From Rhodobacterales bacterium HKCCE2091 (GTDB lineage Bacteria > Pseudomonadota > Alphaproteobacteria > Rhodobacterales > Rhodobacteraceae), in NCBI GenBank assembly GCA_015689685.1, contig WVSL01000002.1:62001-126000 (forward strand): a stretch of DNA of 64,000 nucleotides. The letters run 5' to 3'. Numbering within the stretch: position 1 is the stretch's first letter; the number at the start of each line of letters is the position of its first letter. Both the position numbers and the translations under genes were made by a program. The notes under the pieces were generated by a model that did not search any database, was not told the DNA's origin, and was given only the letters and a program-made list of their open reading frames with translations. Below are positions 1 to 8,253 of this stretch, piece after piece.

Positions 1-1
1 C

Positions 2-856
2 GTCTTTTCCGGCTTCGAGTTCCTCGGCTTCATCCTCGTCACCGCGATCCCGTTCGGGGTCTACGACCTCGTCGAGGCAATGGACAACGTGGAGAGCGCC
101 GAGGCCGGCGGCGACAGCTACTCCACGACAGAGGCGATCTCGGCCGAGGGCGCGATCTCGCTCCTGGGCACGCTGTTCGGCTCGCCCTTCGCCAACGCGG
201 TCTACATCGGCCATCCCGGCTGGAAGAGCATGGGCGGCCGGATCGGCTATTCCGCCGCCACCGGGCTGTTCGTGCTGGCGCTGGCGTGGTTCGGCATCCT
301 CGCGGTGTTCCTGAACCTGGTGCCGGTCGTCGCGATCTCTCCGATCCTGCTCTATATCGGGATGCTGATCGGCGCGCAGGCCTTCCAGACCACGCCGATG
401 AAGCACGCGCCGGCGGTCGTGCTCGGCCTCGTGCCGCATCTCGCGGCCTGGGCAAAGACACTGATAGACGGGGCGCTCGGTGCCGCCGGGGCGCAGGTTG
501 ACGACGCGCTCCTGGCGGGCATGGCGCAGAACGGCGTGCTCTACCAGGGGCTCGGCGTGCTCGGGAACGGGGCGATCCTGACCGGGCTGGTGCTGGCGGC
601 CATCGGTGTCTTCGTGATCGAGCGCAAGTTCGAATGGGCCGCGATCTTCGCGGGTGCCGGGGCGGTCCTGACCTTCTTCGGGTTCATGCACGGTCCCGCC
701 GTCGGGGTGAACGTGACCCCCTCGATCGCGCTGTCCTACGCCATCGTCGCGGGCTTCCTCGTGGCCTGCGCGCGGCTGGGATGGGTCGAGGCGGAAAGCC
801 CGGCCGCCGACCCCGCCCCCGCGCCCGCGGCGGCAGACCCGCAGCCGGCGGAATGA
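2..856 (+). CDS. NCS2 family (AzgA-type) purine/xanthine-uracil permease, C-terminal part
   Basis: Integral membrane transporter whose 5' end lies outside the window; the frame is open from base 2. The visible part has long hydrophobic segments separated by short loops, for example around bases 260-350, 350-420, 560-640 and 650-770. It ends in an Ala/Pro-rich cytoplasmic tail. The segment after the first visible helix (DLVEAMDNVESA) and the Gly/Ser-rich stretch with SPFAN resemble AzgA-like members of the nucleobase:cation symporter 2 family; this is a family resemblance, not proof of substrate. Its stop overlaps the start of the AtzG-like gene (ATGA). That coupling suggests import of a heterocyclic nitrogen compound that the downstream amidase pair then degrades. 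Confidence 0.7.
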   Translation, partial: VFSGFEFLGFILVTAIPFGVYDLVEAMDNVESAEAGGDSYSTTEAISAEGAISLLGTLFGSPFANAVYIGHPGWKSMGGRIGYSAATGLFVLALAWFGILAVFLNLVPVVAISPILLYIGMLIGAQAFQTTPMKHAPAVVLGLVPHLAAWAKTLIDGALGAAGAQVDDALLAGMAQNGVLYQGLGVLGNGAILTGLVLAAIGVFVIERKFEWAAIFAGAGAVLTFFGFMHGPAVGVNVTPSIALSYAIVAGFLVACARLGWVEAESPAADPAPAPAAADPQPAE

Positions 857-1062
857 GCCGGTTGGATAACGGGGCCTATATCGACGCGGCGGCCGATCTC
901 GTCGGCCTGCCGCTGCGGCCGGAATGGCGGCCCGGCGTCGCGCGCTTCGTCGCGCTCGCCGCCGGGATGGCCGAGGTGCTGGACCGGGTGGACCTCGACG
1001 ACGCCGAACTTGTCCAGGCCCCGGTCTACACGTTGCCGGACATGGCCGATGACCGGGACTGA
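853..1062 (+). CDS. AtzG-like small subunit (DUF4089 protein)
   Basis: A 69-residue acidic helical protein (MSRLDNGAYIDAAADLVGL start) resembling DUF4089/AtzG. In characterised systems AtzG is the small partner of the amidase AtzE in 1-carboxybiuret hydrolase. The start ATG overlaps the permease stop, and the 3' end overlaps the AtzE-like start by 14 bases, so all three genes look translationally coupled. The typical third partner, AtzH (DUF3225), is not found downstream; a glycosyltransferase follows atzE instead. The identification rests on size, composition and the diagnostic position directly before an AtzE-type amidase. Confidence 0.7.
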   Translation: MSRLDNGAYIDAAADLVGLPLRPEWRPGVARFVALAAGMAEVLDRVDLDDAELVQAPVYTLPDMADDRD

Positions 1063-2488
1063 CCTGACATGGGCCACGGCGGCCGGGATCGCCGCCGAGG
1101 TCCGCGCGGGCCGGATCACGGCGTTCGAGGTGACGGGGCGGATACTCGACCGGATCGCGCGGATGGATCCCGCGATCAACGCCTTCACCGACATCACCGC
1201 CAGTGCCGCCCTGACCGAGGCCGAGGCCGTCGACGCCGCCATCGCCGCGGGCCGCGATCCCGGCCCGCTCGCGGGCGTGCCCTTCGCGGTCAAGAACCTG
1301 TTCGACGTTGCGGGCCTGCCGACGCGGGCGGGATCGAAGATCAACCGGGACAGGCCGCCCGCGACCGAGGACGCGGTGCTGATCCGGCGGATGCGCGCGG
1401 CGGGCGCGGTGCTCGTCGGCGCGCTGAACATGGGCGAATACGCCTACGACTTCACCGGCGAGAACGCCCATGACGGCGCCTGCCTGAACCCGCACGACAC
1501 GTCGCGGATGTCCGGCGGCTCGTCCTCCGGCTGCGGGGCCGCGACCGCGGCGGGGCTCGCGCCCATCTCGCTCGGGTCCGACACCAACGGCTCGCTCAGG
1601 GTGCCCGCGTCGATGTGCGGCGTGTTCAGCCTGAAACCCACCTACGGACGTCTGCCGCGGACCGGGACGTTTTCCTTCGTCGACAGCCTCGACCACCTCG
1701 GCCCGTTCGCGCGCGCTCCGCGCGACCTCGCGCTCGCCTACGACGCGATGCAGGGGCACGACGCGGGCGACCACGCCTGCGCCCGCCGCCCGCCGGAGCC
1801 TGCCGTGCCCGGGCTGGACCGTGACACCGGCCCGCTTCGCGTTGGCCTGCCCGGCGGCTGGTTCGCCCGGTTCGGCGGCGACGGCACCGAGGCGGCGGAC
1901 CACGTCGCCCGCGGTCTCCGCCGGATGGGAGCCACGCTGTCCCGCGTCGACCTCGATGCGGCGGAGGCAGGGCGGGCGGCGGCCTACCTCGTCACCAATT
2001 CCGAAAGCGCGGCGTTCCACCTCGACCGCCTGCGGAGCTGGGCGGAGGACTTCGATCCGGACACCCGCGACCGCTTTCTCGCCGGGGCGCTTCTGCCTGC
2101 GGCCTGGGTCGCGCGGGCGCAACGGGTGCGGGCCTGGTGGCTGGACCGGGCGCTGGAGGCATTTGACGCCGTCGACCTGCTGATCGTGCCCGCGACGCCG
2201 GTCTCGGCACCGCCGGTCGGGCAGAAGGAACTGACGCTCGACGGCACGCCGCATCCCCTTAGGCCGACCATCGGGCTCCTGTCGCAGCCGTTTTCCTGCA
2301 TCGGGCTGCCCGTCGTCACCGTGCCGGTGTTCGAGGCCGGGGCGATGCCCATCGGGGTCCAGATCGTCGCCCGGCCCTGGGCCGAGGCGCTCGCCCTTCG
2401 CGTGGCGGAGGCGCTGGCGCGGGACGGCGTTGTCGGCGCACGGCCGCCGCAAATCGTCGAGCCGCAGAGGGCCGCGCGGGCGGTCTGA
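1049..2488 (+). CDS. AtzE-family amidohydrolase (amidase signature enzyme)
   Basis: A 479-residue amidase-signature hydrolase. The Ser-cisSer-Lys triad is visible: Lys82 in FAVKNLFDVAG, Ser158 in SGGSSSG and nucleophile Ser182 in TNGSLRVPAS. Such enzymes cleave amide bonds; AtzE with AtzG hydrolyses 1-carboxybiuret in s-triazine and biuret catabolism, although genomic homologues may act on other ureido compounds. I chose ATG 1049 because the longer reading from 1010 adds only a low-complexity extension inside the AtzG gene. Gene order permease-atzG-atzE supports a nitrogen-scavenging operon. The exact substrate is not shown by sequence. Confidence 0.8.
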   Translation: MTGTDLTWATAAGIAAEVRAGRITAFEVTGRILDRIARMDPAINAFTDITASAALTEAEAVDAAIAAGRDPGPLAGVPFAVKNLFDVAGLPTRAGSKINRDRPPATEDAVLIRRMRAAGAVLVGALNMGEYAYDFTGENAHDGACLNPHDTSRMSGGSSSGCGAATAAGLAPISLGSDTNGSLRVPASMCGVFSLKPTYGRLPRTGTFSFVDSLDHLGPFARAPRDLALAYDAMQGHDAGDHACARRPPEPAVPGLDRDTGPLRVGLPGGWFARFGGDGTEAADHVARGLRRMGATLSRVDLDAAEAGRAAAYLVTNSESAAFHLDRLRSWAEDFDPDTRDRFLAGALLPAAWVARAQRVRAWWLDRALEAFDAVDLLIVPATPVSAPPVGQKELTLDGTPHPLRPTIGLLSQPFSCIGLPVVTVPVFEAGAMPIGVQIVARPWAEALALRVAEALARDGVVGARPPQIVEPQRAARAV

Positions 2489-2606
2489 CGGCACCGGGGC
2501 CGGCACCGGCGGACATCGGCCTATGCCGGGCACGGATGGCTTGCCACCGGGCCGTCGCTATGCGCTGACATGGGGCGTGTGGGGGATGTTGAAGCTGGAG
2601 GCGTCA

Positions 2607-3815
2607 ATGTCCAAGGTGTTCTTCTTCGCGTTCGACATCGCGGAGTCGGCGCAGATCCGGCGGATCGAGCAGGTCCGCCACCTCGGCCACCGGGTCGCCT
2701 CGGCCTCGTTCCGGCGCGACAACATGAACCGGGATTACACGCCGGACTGGCCCGACATACCGCTTGGCCGTTCCACCAATGGGCAGTTCGCGCGACGCAT
2801 GCTTCGGCTCGCCAAGGCGATCGGGCCGCTCCGGCGCAACCGCGCGGCGCTCATGGACAGCGACGTCTGGATCGCGCGCAACTTCGACATGATGCTGCTC
2901 GCCATCGCCATGAAGCGGCTGACGGGGCGGCGCGAGGTGCCGCTGGTCTACGAATGCCTCGACATCCACGGGCTCCTTACCCTCGACAACGCCCTCGGCC
3001 GGGCGATGCGGTGGGTGGAGCGCCGGATCCTGACGAACACGGACCTGCTCATCACGTCATCGCCCGGTTTCCTCCGCGAGTATTTCGAGCCGGTGCAGGG
3101 CTACGGCGGGCCGATCGCCATGCTGGAAAACAAGATCTGGATCGGGGACGCGGCGGTCGAACGGCCCGAAACCCCGCCGGACAAGGCCGGAACCGCGCCG
3201 ATCCGGCTCGGATGGGTCGGGTCGCTGCGCTGCGCCCGCAGCCTCGACATCCTTGCCGCGACCGCCGAAACCCTTGGCAATGCGGTCGAAATCGTCTGCC
3301 GGGGCAGCGTCCACCACCACGCCCTGCCCGGTTTCGACGCCATCGTCGCCCGGCATCCGAACATCACCTACGGCGGACCGTTCAGCGGCATCGCGGACCT
3401 GCGCGAGATCTACACCGGCTGCGACCTCGTCTGGTCGCAGGACCTGTGGCAGTCGGGCGCGAACAGCGACTGGCTGCTGCCGAACCGGATCTACGAGGCA
3501 AGCTACTTCGGTTGTCCCTCGATCGCGCTTGCCACGACCGAGACCGGGCGCCGGATCGCCCGCGACGGGCTCGGCTTCACGCTGGACGAGGCGACGCCCG
3601 AGGCGCTGAGCGCGCTCCTGAGCCGGCTGACCCGCGCCGAGATCGCGGCGGCTTCGGCCCGGATCCTCGCGATGCCGGAGGCCACGTTCCGGATGTTCCC
3701 GGGCGAGATCGCGGAGCGTCTCGCCCCGGTTCTGCCGCCCCGGACCCGCCGCGACGAGCCTCGGCCGAGTCGCGCCTCGCTGGATGCAGGCGCAGCATCC
3801 GGGTTTCAGGCGTGA
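2607..3815 (+). CDS. glycosyltransferase, GT4-like
   Basis: A 402-residue protein starting MSKVFFFAFDIAESAQIRRIEQ. The start at 2607 is supported by GGAGG eight bases upstream; an in-frame ATG at 2586 lacks this. The N-terminal half has the Rossmann-like acceptor domain of GT-B glycosyltransferases. The C-terminal half has the pattern RLGWVGSLR, then ANSDWLLPNRIYEASYFGCPSIA, matching the nucleotide-sugar-binding end of GT4 enzymes. It is the first gene of the exopolysaccharide locus and probably adds one sugar of the repeat unit. Donor and acceptor are unknown. Confidence 0.7.
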   Translation: MSKVFFFAFDIAESAQIRRIEQVRHLGHRVASASFRRDNMNRDYTPDWPDIPLGRSTNGQFARRMLRLAKAIGPLRRNRAALMDSDVWIARNFDMMLLAIAMKRLTGRREVPLVYECLDIHGLLTLDNALGRAMRWVERRILTNTDLLITSSPGFLREYFEPVQGYGGPIAMLENKIWIGDAAVERPETPPDKAGTAPIRLGWVGSLRCARSLDILAATAETLGNAVEIVCRGSVHHHALPGFDAIVARHPNITYGGPFSGIADLREIYTGCDLVWSQDLWQSGANSDWLLPNRIYEASYFGCPSIALATTETGRRIARDGLGFTLDEATPEALSALLSRLTRAEIAAASARILAMPEATFRMFPGEIAERLAPVLPPRTRRDEPRPSRASLDAGAASGFQA

Positions 3816-4097
3816 CGCCGTTTTGGTCACTTTGCCTATATTGTTCGACTTCACGACAAAATCTTCAAAAAGAAAGCCTGCAGGATTTCCATCTACATAC
3901 AGCGGTTTGTGGCTCTTTTTCGTCCAAATCTGGTGCGCGACGCGTCAGCGTTTCTGCCTCATTTCTTATGCTGAGCGAATAACCACTCGGACTCGGCAGG
4001 TTCATGCCGTCCCGCGGCGAAATCGAAAAGTTCTTCTGCAAAAGCGAAACAAGCTCTGACATGGTGAACCCGTGGGGGCCCTGAGCGAGAGTGGGCC
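3816..4097 (+). promoter_or_regulatory. AT-richer intergenic region upstream of exoY-like gene
   Basis: 282 bases with clearly lower GC than the flanking genes, including runs such as ttcaaaaagaaag near 3867. Overlapping open frames here have no recognisable domain. The drop in GC just before the priming transferase suggests the main promoter and control region of the downstream exo operon. I cannot point to one convincing -35/-10 pair or terminator. Confidence 0.4.
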
Positions 4098-4802
4098 ATG
4101 ACGAGCTTTAACCAGAACGGCATGACACATGCCGATGGTGCCCTGGGACGTGGTTTCCGGGGGCGGGTGAGCGGTTCTGGGTTTTCTGCAATCGGCGGCG
4201 TGCCGAAGCGCGCCGTGGATATCCTGATCGCGGGTACGGCGATCTGTCTCTTCGCGCCGCTGCTGCTACTGGTGGCGCTGGCGGTTCGGCTGACGAGTCC
4301 CGGCCCCGTGCTCTATGGGCACGAACGGGTCGGGCTGAACGGCCGGACATTCCTGTGCTGGAAGTTCCGCACCATGCGTGCGGACGCGAACGAGGTGCTG
4401 GCGAGCTACCTCGCCTCGGATCCGGCGCTGGCGCAGGAATGGGAGGAGACGCGCAAGCTGCGGCGGGATCCGCGGGTCACGCGGCTTGGCCGCATCCTTC
4501 GGGAATACAGTGTCGACGAGCTTCCGCAGCTTCTGAACGTCCTGCGCGGCGAGATGAGCATCGTCGGCCCGCGCCCGGTGCTGGCGGTGGAACTGACCCG
4601 CTACGGCGGCGCGGCCGAGCAGTACCTCGCCGCGAGGCCGGGGATCACCGGGCTCTGGCAGGTCTCGGGGCGGAGCGACACGTCGTACCGCGAACGGGTG
4701 CAGCTCGATCACCGCTACGTGACGAACTGGAGCCTCGCGGAAGATGTCAGGATCATCCTGAAGACGGTGCCGGCGGTGATCGGCGCGCGGGGCGCGTGCT
4801 GA
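4098..4802 (+). CDS. exoY: ExoY-type undecaprenyl-phosphate sugar phosphotransferase
   Basis: A 234-residue bacterial sugar transferase (PF02397 type). It transfers a hexose-1-phosphate, galactose-1-P in succinoglycan ExoY, to undecaprenyl phosphate and so starts repeat-unit synthesis at the inner membrane. Visible landmarks: N-terminal membrane helix around residues 42-62, KFRTM motif, [21 protein letters not shown]-type core and [10 protein letters not shown] near the C-terminus. Length matches short ExoY forms rather than long WbaP forms. It follows a 282-base control region and precedes the flippase by 52 bases, consistent with leading an exo operon. Confidence 0.9.
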   Translation: MTSFNQNGMTHADGALGRGFRGRVSGSGFSAIGGVPKRAVDILIAGTAICLFAPLLLLVALAVRLTSPGPVLYGHERVGLNGRTFLCWKFRTMRADANEVLASYLASDPALAQEWEETRKLRRDPRVTRLGRILREYSVDELPQLLNVLRGEMSIVGPRPVLAVELTRYGGAAEQYLAARPGITGLWQVSGRSDTSYRERVQLDHRYVTNWSLAEDVRIILKTVPAVIGARGAC

Positions 4803-4854
4803 GCACGCCCGCCCCGCGGCCCCTGCCCCTTCCCGATCCACGGAGCCACCTGTC

Positions 4855-6351
4855 ATGGCAGACGCATCCACAGCGACGGCCCCGCGCCAGCCGGGGTTCG
4901 GCCATGTGAAGGCAGACCGCGCCCGCGCTTCCGTCGCGGGCGTGTTCTGGAACTTCCTCAATATCGGCCTGTCCACGCTGCTGGCGATGGGCGTGTTCCT
5001 CGTCACCTCCCGGCTTCTCAGCCCGGCGGATTTCGGCGCGGTGGCGCTGGCGGTCGCGATCGTGACGATGGCGGGAACGCTTGTGCCCGCGGCCTTCAGC
5101 GAGGCGCTGGTGCAACGCGGCGACCTGCGATCCGACCACCTCGACGCGGTGTTCTGGTCGGCGGTGATCGTCGCGGCCGCGCTGTTAGCTGCCCTCGCCT
5201 TCGCCGCGCCCGCGATCGCGGGCTGGTCCGATACCGCGATCCTGGCCCAGATCCTGCCCGTGCTGGCGCTGCGGCTGATCCTCGACGCGGCGAGCGCGGT
5301 GCCGTCGAGCCTGATCTCGCGCCGGATGCAGTTCCGCACCACGGCGCTGCGGACCACCGCGGGCAATGTCGCCGGCGCCCTCGCCTGCCTCTGGCTCGTG
5401 TTCCAGGGCTACGCGATCTGGGCGCTGGTGCTGTCCCAGATCGTGAACTCCGCCGTCGCCGCCGTCATCACCGCCTACGGGGCGAGGTGGCGTCCGGGCC
5501 TGACGCTCCGCCCCCGCGCCCTCGCCGATCTCAGGCGGTTCGGGCTCTACGCGATGGGCGGGCGGGTGCTGACCGAGGCGCGGATCGACCAGTTCCTGCT
5601 CGGCATCGTGCTCGGCGCCCCGGCGCTCGGGCTCTACTTCTTCGCCCGCCGCCTCTTCACCATGCTGAAGGACCTGACCGCGGGCGTATTCAGCCCGGTG
5701 ACGAACGTGCTGATGGCCAGCTTGCAGGACGAGGGCGACAAGCGGCGGCTCGCCTTCCTGACAGCCAGCTACGCGTCGGCCGCCTTCGCCTTCCCCGTGT
5801 TCACCGGCCTGATCGTCGTGGCACCGACCGCCGTGCCGCTGATCTTCGGGGACCAGTGGACCGAGGCCGTGTTCGCGCTGCGCGCCTTCTGCATCGTCGG
5901 GCTGATGGCGTCGATCGGGATCATCCAGGCTGCGCTGATCCGTTACCTCGGCCGCCCGGACTGGTGGTTCTGGTACCAGACCGCGATGCAGCTCTCGACG
6001 GTGCCGATCATCCTCCTGCTCTGGCCGCTCGGGCTGGATGCGATCATGGCGGGGATCGTGCTTCGGACGCTGGCGATGTGGCCGGTCTCCGTTCGGATGA
6101 CGCAACGCATGCTGGCGATGCCGTTCGCGACCTACCTTGGCAGCCTGCGCGGCCCGATCCTCGGCGCGGTGGCCTTGGCGATGGCGTCGGGCGCGGTGCC
6201 GCTGGCCCTGCCCGGTGCCGGACCCGCCGCGATCCTCGCGGCTCAGGTCGCGGCGGGCGCGCTGGCCTACGCGTCGGTGCTCGCCGCCACGTCGCACGCG
6301 CGGCTGGCGGAGATCATGGCCTTGCTGCGCAAACGGGGGCGAACCGCATGA
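4855..6351 (+). CDS. Wzx/ExoT-like oligosaccharide flippase
   Basis: A 498-residue polytopic protein of the MATE/Wzx (polysaccharide_synt) type, with about 12-14 hydrophobic segments. It would flip the undecaprenyl-linked repeat unit across the inner membrane. The N-terminus (ASVAGVFWNFLNIGLSTLLAMGVFLVTSRLLSPADFGAVALA) is typical of LPS biosynthesis flippases. The start has a CGGAG about ten bases upstream. Its stop overlaps the start of the pyruvyltransferase (ATGA), tying it to the same operon as exoY. Confidence 0.85.
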   Translation: MADASTATAPRQPGFGHVKADRARASVAGVFWNFLNIGLSTLLAMGVFLVTSRLLSPADFGAVALAVAIVTMAGTLVPAAFSEALVQRGDLRSDHLDAVFWSAVIVAAALLAALAFAAPAIAGWSDTAILAQILPVLALRLILDAASAVPSSLISRRMQFRTTALRTTAGNVAGALACLWLVFQGYAIWALVLSQIVNSAVAAVITAYGARWRPGLTLRPRALADLRRFGLYAMGGRVLTEARIDQFLLGIVLGAPALGLYFFARRLFTMLKDLTAGVFSPVTNVLMASLQDEGDKRRLAFLTASYASAAFAFPVFTGLIVVAPTAVPLIFGDQWTEAVFALRAFCIVGLMASIGIIQAALIRYLGRPDWWFWYQTAMQLSTVPIILLLWPLGLDAIMAGIVLRTLAMWPVSVRMTQRMLAMPFATYLGSLRGPILGAVALAMASGAVPLALPGAGPAAILAAQVAAGALAYASVLAATSHARLAEIMALLRKRGRTA

Positions 6352-7289
6352 AGCTGGTCTATTTCCGGGGCGAACGCCCGAACTTCGGCGACGAGATTAA
6401 CCGAATCCTCTGGCAGCACCTCGTCCCCGACGAGTTCCTCGACGACGACGAGTCGGAACTGTTCCTCGGCGCGGGGTCGATCATCCGCGACCGCGGACCG
6501 GCGATGAAACACGTCATGGGGTCGGGCTACGGCGGCTACGCCGCGGTGCCGGACATGGCGGACGGGACCTGGAACGTGGTCTGGCTGCGCGGCCCCCTGA
6601 CCGCGGCACGGCTCGGGCTCGACCCGTCGCTCGCCATCGCGGACGCCGCGATCCTGCTCAGGGAGACCCCGCTGCCGCCGCCCGAGGCCGGGACCGGCAT
6701 CGCCTTCATGCCCCATTTCGAAAGCGCCACGCGCGGCGACTGGGCGCGGGTCTGTTCGCTGGCCGGCATTACCTTCCTCGACCCGCGCGACGATCCGGGC
6801 CACCTGGTCGCCCGTATCCGCGGCGCGAAAATCGTGATCGCTGAGGCGATGCACGGCGCGATCATCGCCGACGCGTTGCGCACGCCCTGGATCCCCGTCC
6901 TGCCGCTTCACCCCGTGCACCGGATGAAGTGGAACGACTGGGCGGCCTCGCTCGGGCTCGACCTGTCGCCATCGCGGCTGCCGCCGTCGAACCTGCTGGA
7001 AGCCTACACCACCGCGACCGGGCTCGACGGCAAGGGCGCGCGGTCGCGGGCGCTCCTCGGATCTGGGCCGGCGGGGATCGCGAACGCGGGCCTGCGCCGG
7101 ATCGCGGCGGCGCGGCTTCGGCATCTCGCGGAGCGGGTCGAACCGCAACTCAGCGCGGACGCGCGGATCGAGACAGCGACGGAACGCTGTCGCGCGGCGC
7201 TCGACCGGTTCGTGGCAGGGCGACGGGCTACAGCCCCTCGGCCCGTTGCCGCGACAGCACTTCGCGCACGAAGAGCGGAAGCATCCTGA
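6348..7289 (+). CDS. polysaccharide pyruvyltransferase, ExoV-like
   Basis: A 313-residue protein of the polysaccharide pyruvyltransferase family (PF04230). The start MKLVYFRGERPNFGDEINRILW has the family's F-G-D-E/x-L/I-N region, and IVIAEAMHGAIIADAL is the conserved GT-B-like MHG motif. It would add a ketal-linked pyruvate from phosphoenolpyruvate to a sugar of the repeat unit. The start codon overlaps the flippase stop. The C-terminal 21 codons overlap, antisense, the 3' end of the convergent glycosyltransferase, an unusual arrangement. Confidence 0.82.
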   Translation: MKLVYFRGERPNFGDEINRILWQHLVPDEFLDDDESELFLGAGSIIRDRGPAMKHVMGSGYGGYAAVPDMADGTWNVVWLRGPLTAARLGLDPSLAIADAAILLRETPLPPPEAGTGIAFMPHFESATRGDWARVCSLAGITFLDPRDDPGHLVARIRGAKIVIAEAMHGAIIADALRTPWIPVLPLHPVHRMKWNDWAASLGLDLSPSRLPPSNLLEAYTTATGLDGKGARSRALLGSGPAGIANAGLRRIAAARLRHLAERVEPQLSADARIETATERCRAALDRFVAGRRATAPRPVAATALRARRAEAS

Positions 7290-8253
7290 AGGGGAGGACC
7301 GGATCGAACTTCAGAAGCCTGCGAAACGTCCGGAACGGGGGCGTCCGCAATTTCAGGAGCGACCGGACGAACAGGAATGAATAGGCCCGCCGCGTCGCGG
7401 CCGCGCGCGAAATGGCGAATTCGCGACTCCGGACCGTGGTTCCGGAATTGCGAAGCAGTTTTTCCGCGAATAGCAACTGGCACCCGATGCGTTCCAGCGT
7501 ATTCGGTGAGTCCCAGTCGTAGGCGGAAAAGAAAAGATTGAGCCCCGACCCGCAATCGACGTTGCAGCGCCAGGATACCGCGATCCGCGCCCCCGCCGCC
7601 GCGAGCGACAGCCAGAACATCCGGTCCTCCCCCGCGCTGCGCAGGTCGGGGTCGAACCGCAGGTCGCCGATGGCCTTCGCGCGCACCACGACGGTGGAGG
7701 TATGGCTGACGTAGCTCTCCGCGATGTCGTCGGTCAGCGCGCCCCCGGGAAAGCCGCGAACCGGGCCGTCCGGGTCGATGAGGTCGGACCGCTCCGCCAG
7801 TTTCTCGCCACTGTTCGCGAGCAGCGGGATGTGTTCGGAGAACCGGTCGTAGGTGCCGGGCCGCACGTTGTCGCAACAGTAGAAGTCGTAACCCGCGTCG
7901 AGCGCTGAGATGGCGTCGGCGACATGCGCGGGGCGCCAGGTGTCGTCGGAATCGAGGAAGGCGACGAACTCCGTCCCGACCTCCGCCAACGCGAGGTCGA
8001 GCGCCGTGTTGCGCGCCGCGCCCGGGCCGGCATTCGCCTGCGCCGTCACCACGAAATCGAGCGCCTGCAACTCCGGGTGTTCCGCAAGCTCCGACCACGC
8101 GGGATGCGGCGATGCGTCGTCGACGATATGAACCCGCAGGGCAACACCCTCGGGCAGGGCCTGCGCGGCGACACCCCGCAACGCGCGGGCGAGGATGCCC
8201 GGCTCGGACTGGTAGTAGGGGATGATGACGGCGACCCGCCGGACCGCGCTCAT
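7228..8253 (-). CDS. glycosyltransferase family 2
   Basis: A 341-residue GT-A fold enzyme. It has the GT2 start VAVIIPYYQSEPGILARALRG, the nucleotide-binding VDDAS motif, NAGPGAARNTAL and the metal-binding LDSDDTW (DXD-type) motif. It resembles the ExoO/ExoW/ExoU group of succinoglycan glycosyltransferases. It is the last gene of the minus-strand operon Stf0-GT4-GT2, with ATGA coupling to the GT4 upstream. Its 3' end overlaps the convergent pyruvyltransferase by 62 bases. Confidence 0.85.
   Translation of the reverse strand: MSAVRRVAVIIPYYQSEPGILARALRGVAAQALPEGVALRVHIVDDASPHPAWSELAEHPELQALDFVVTAQANAGPGAARNTALDLALAEVGTEFVAFLDSDDTWRPAHVADAISALDAGYDFYCCDNVRPGTYDRFSEHIPLLANSGEKLAERSDLIDPDGPVRGFPGGALTDDIAESYVSHTSTVVVRAKAIGDLRFDPDLRSAGEDRMFWLSLAAAGARIAVSWRCNVDCGSGLNLFFSAYDWDSPNTLERIGCQLLFAEKLLRNSGTTVRSREFAISRAAATRRAYSFLFVRSLLKLRTPPFRTFRRLLKFDPVLPFRMLPLFVREVLSRQRAEGL

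Noticed and set aside
39-461. Long antisense open frame at the window start
   Set aside because: Arg/Pro/Ser-rich shadow of the permease gene in high-GC DNA. It has no domain, and the plus frame gives clear transmembrane segments.
2489-2606. GC-rich repeat ggcaccgg/ccggcaccgg after atzE as terminator
   Set aside because: It can fold in several ways but has no U-run and no single strong stem.
3784-4062. Small open frames on both strands before exoY
   Set aside because: Neither shows a domain, signal peptide or clear ribosome site. The base composition looks like a control region, so I kept it as non-coding.
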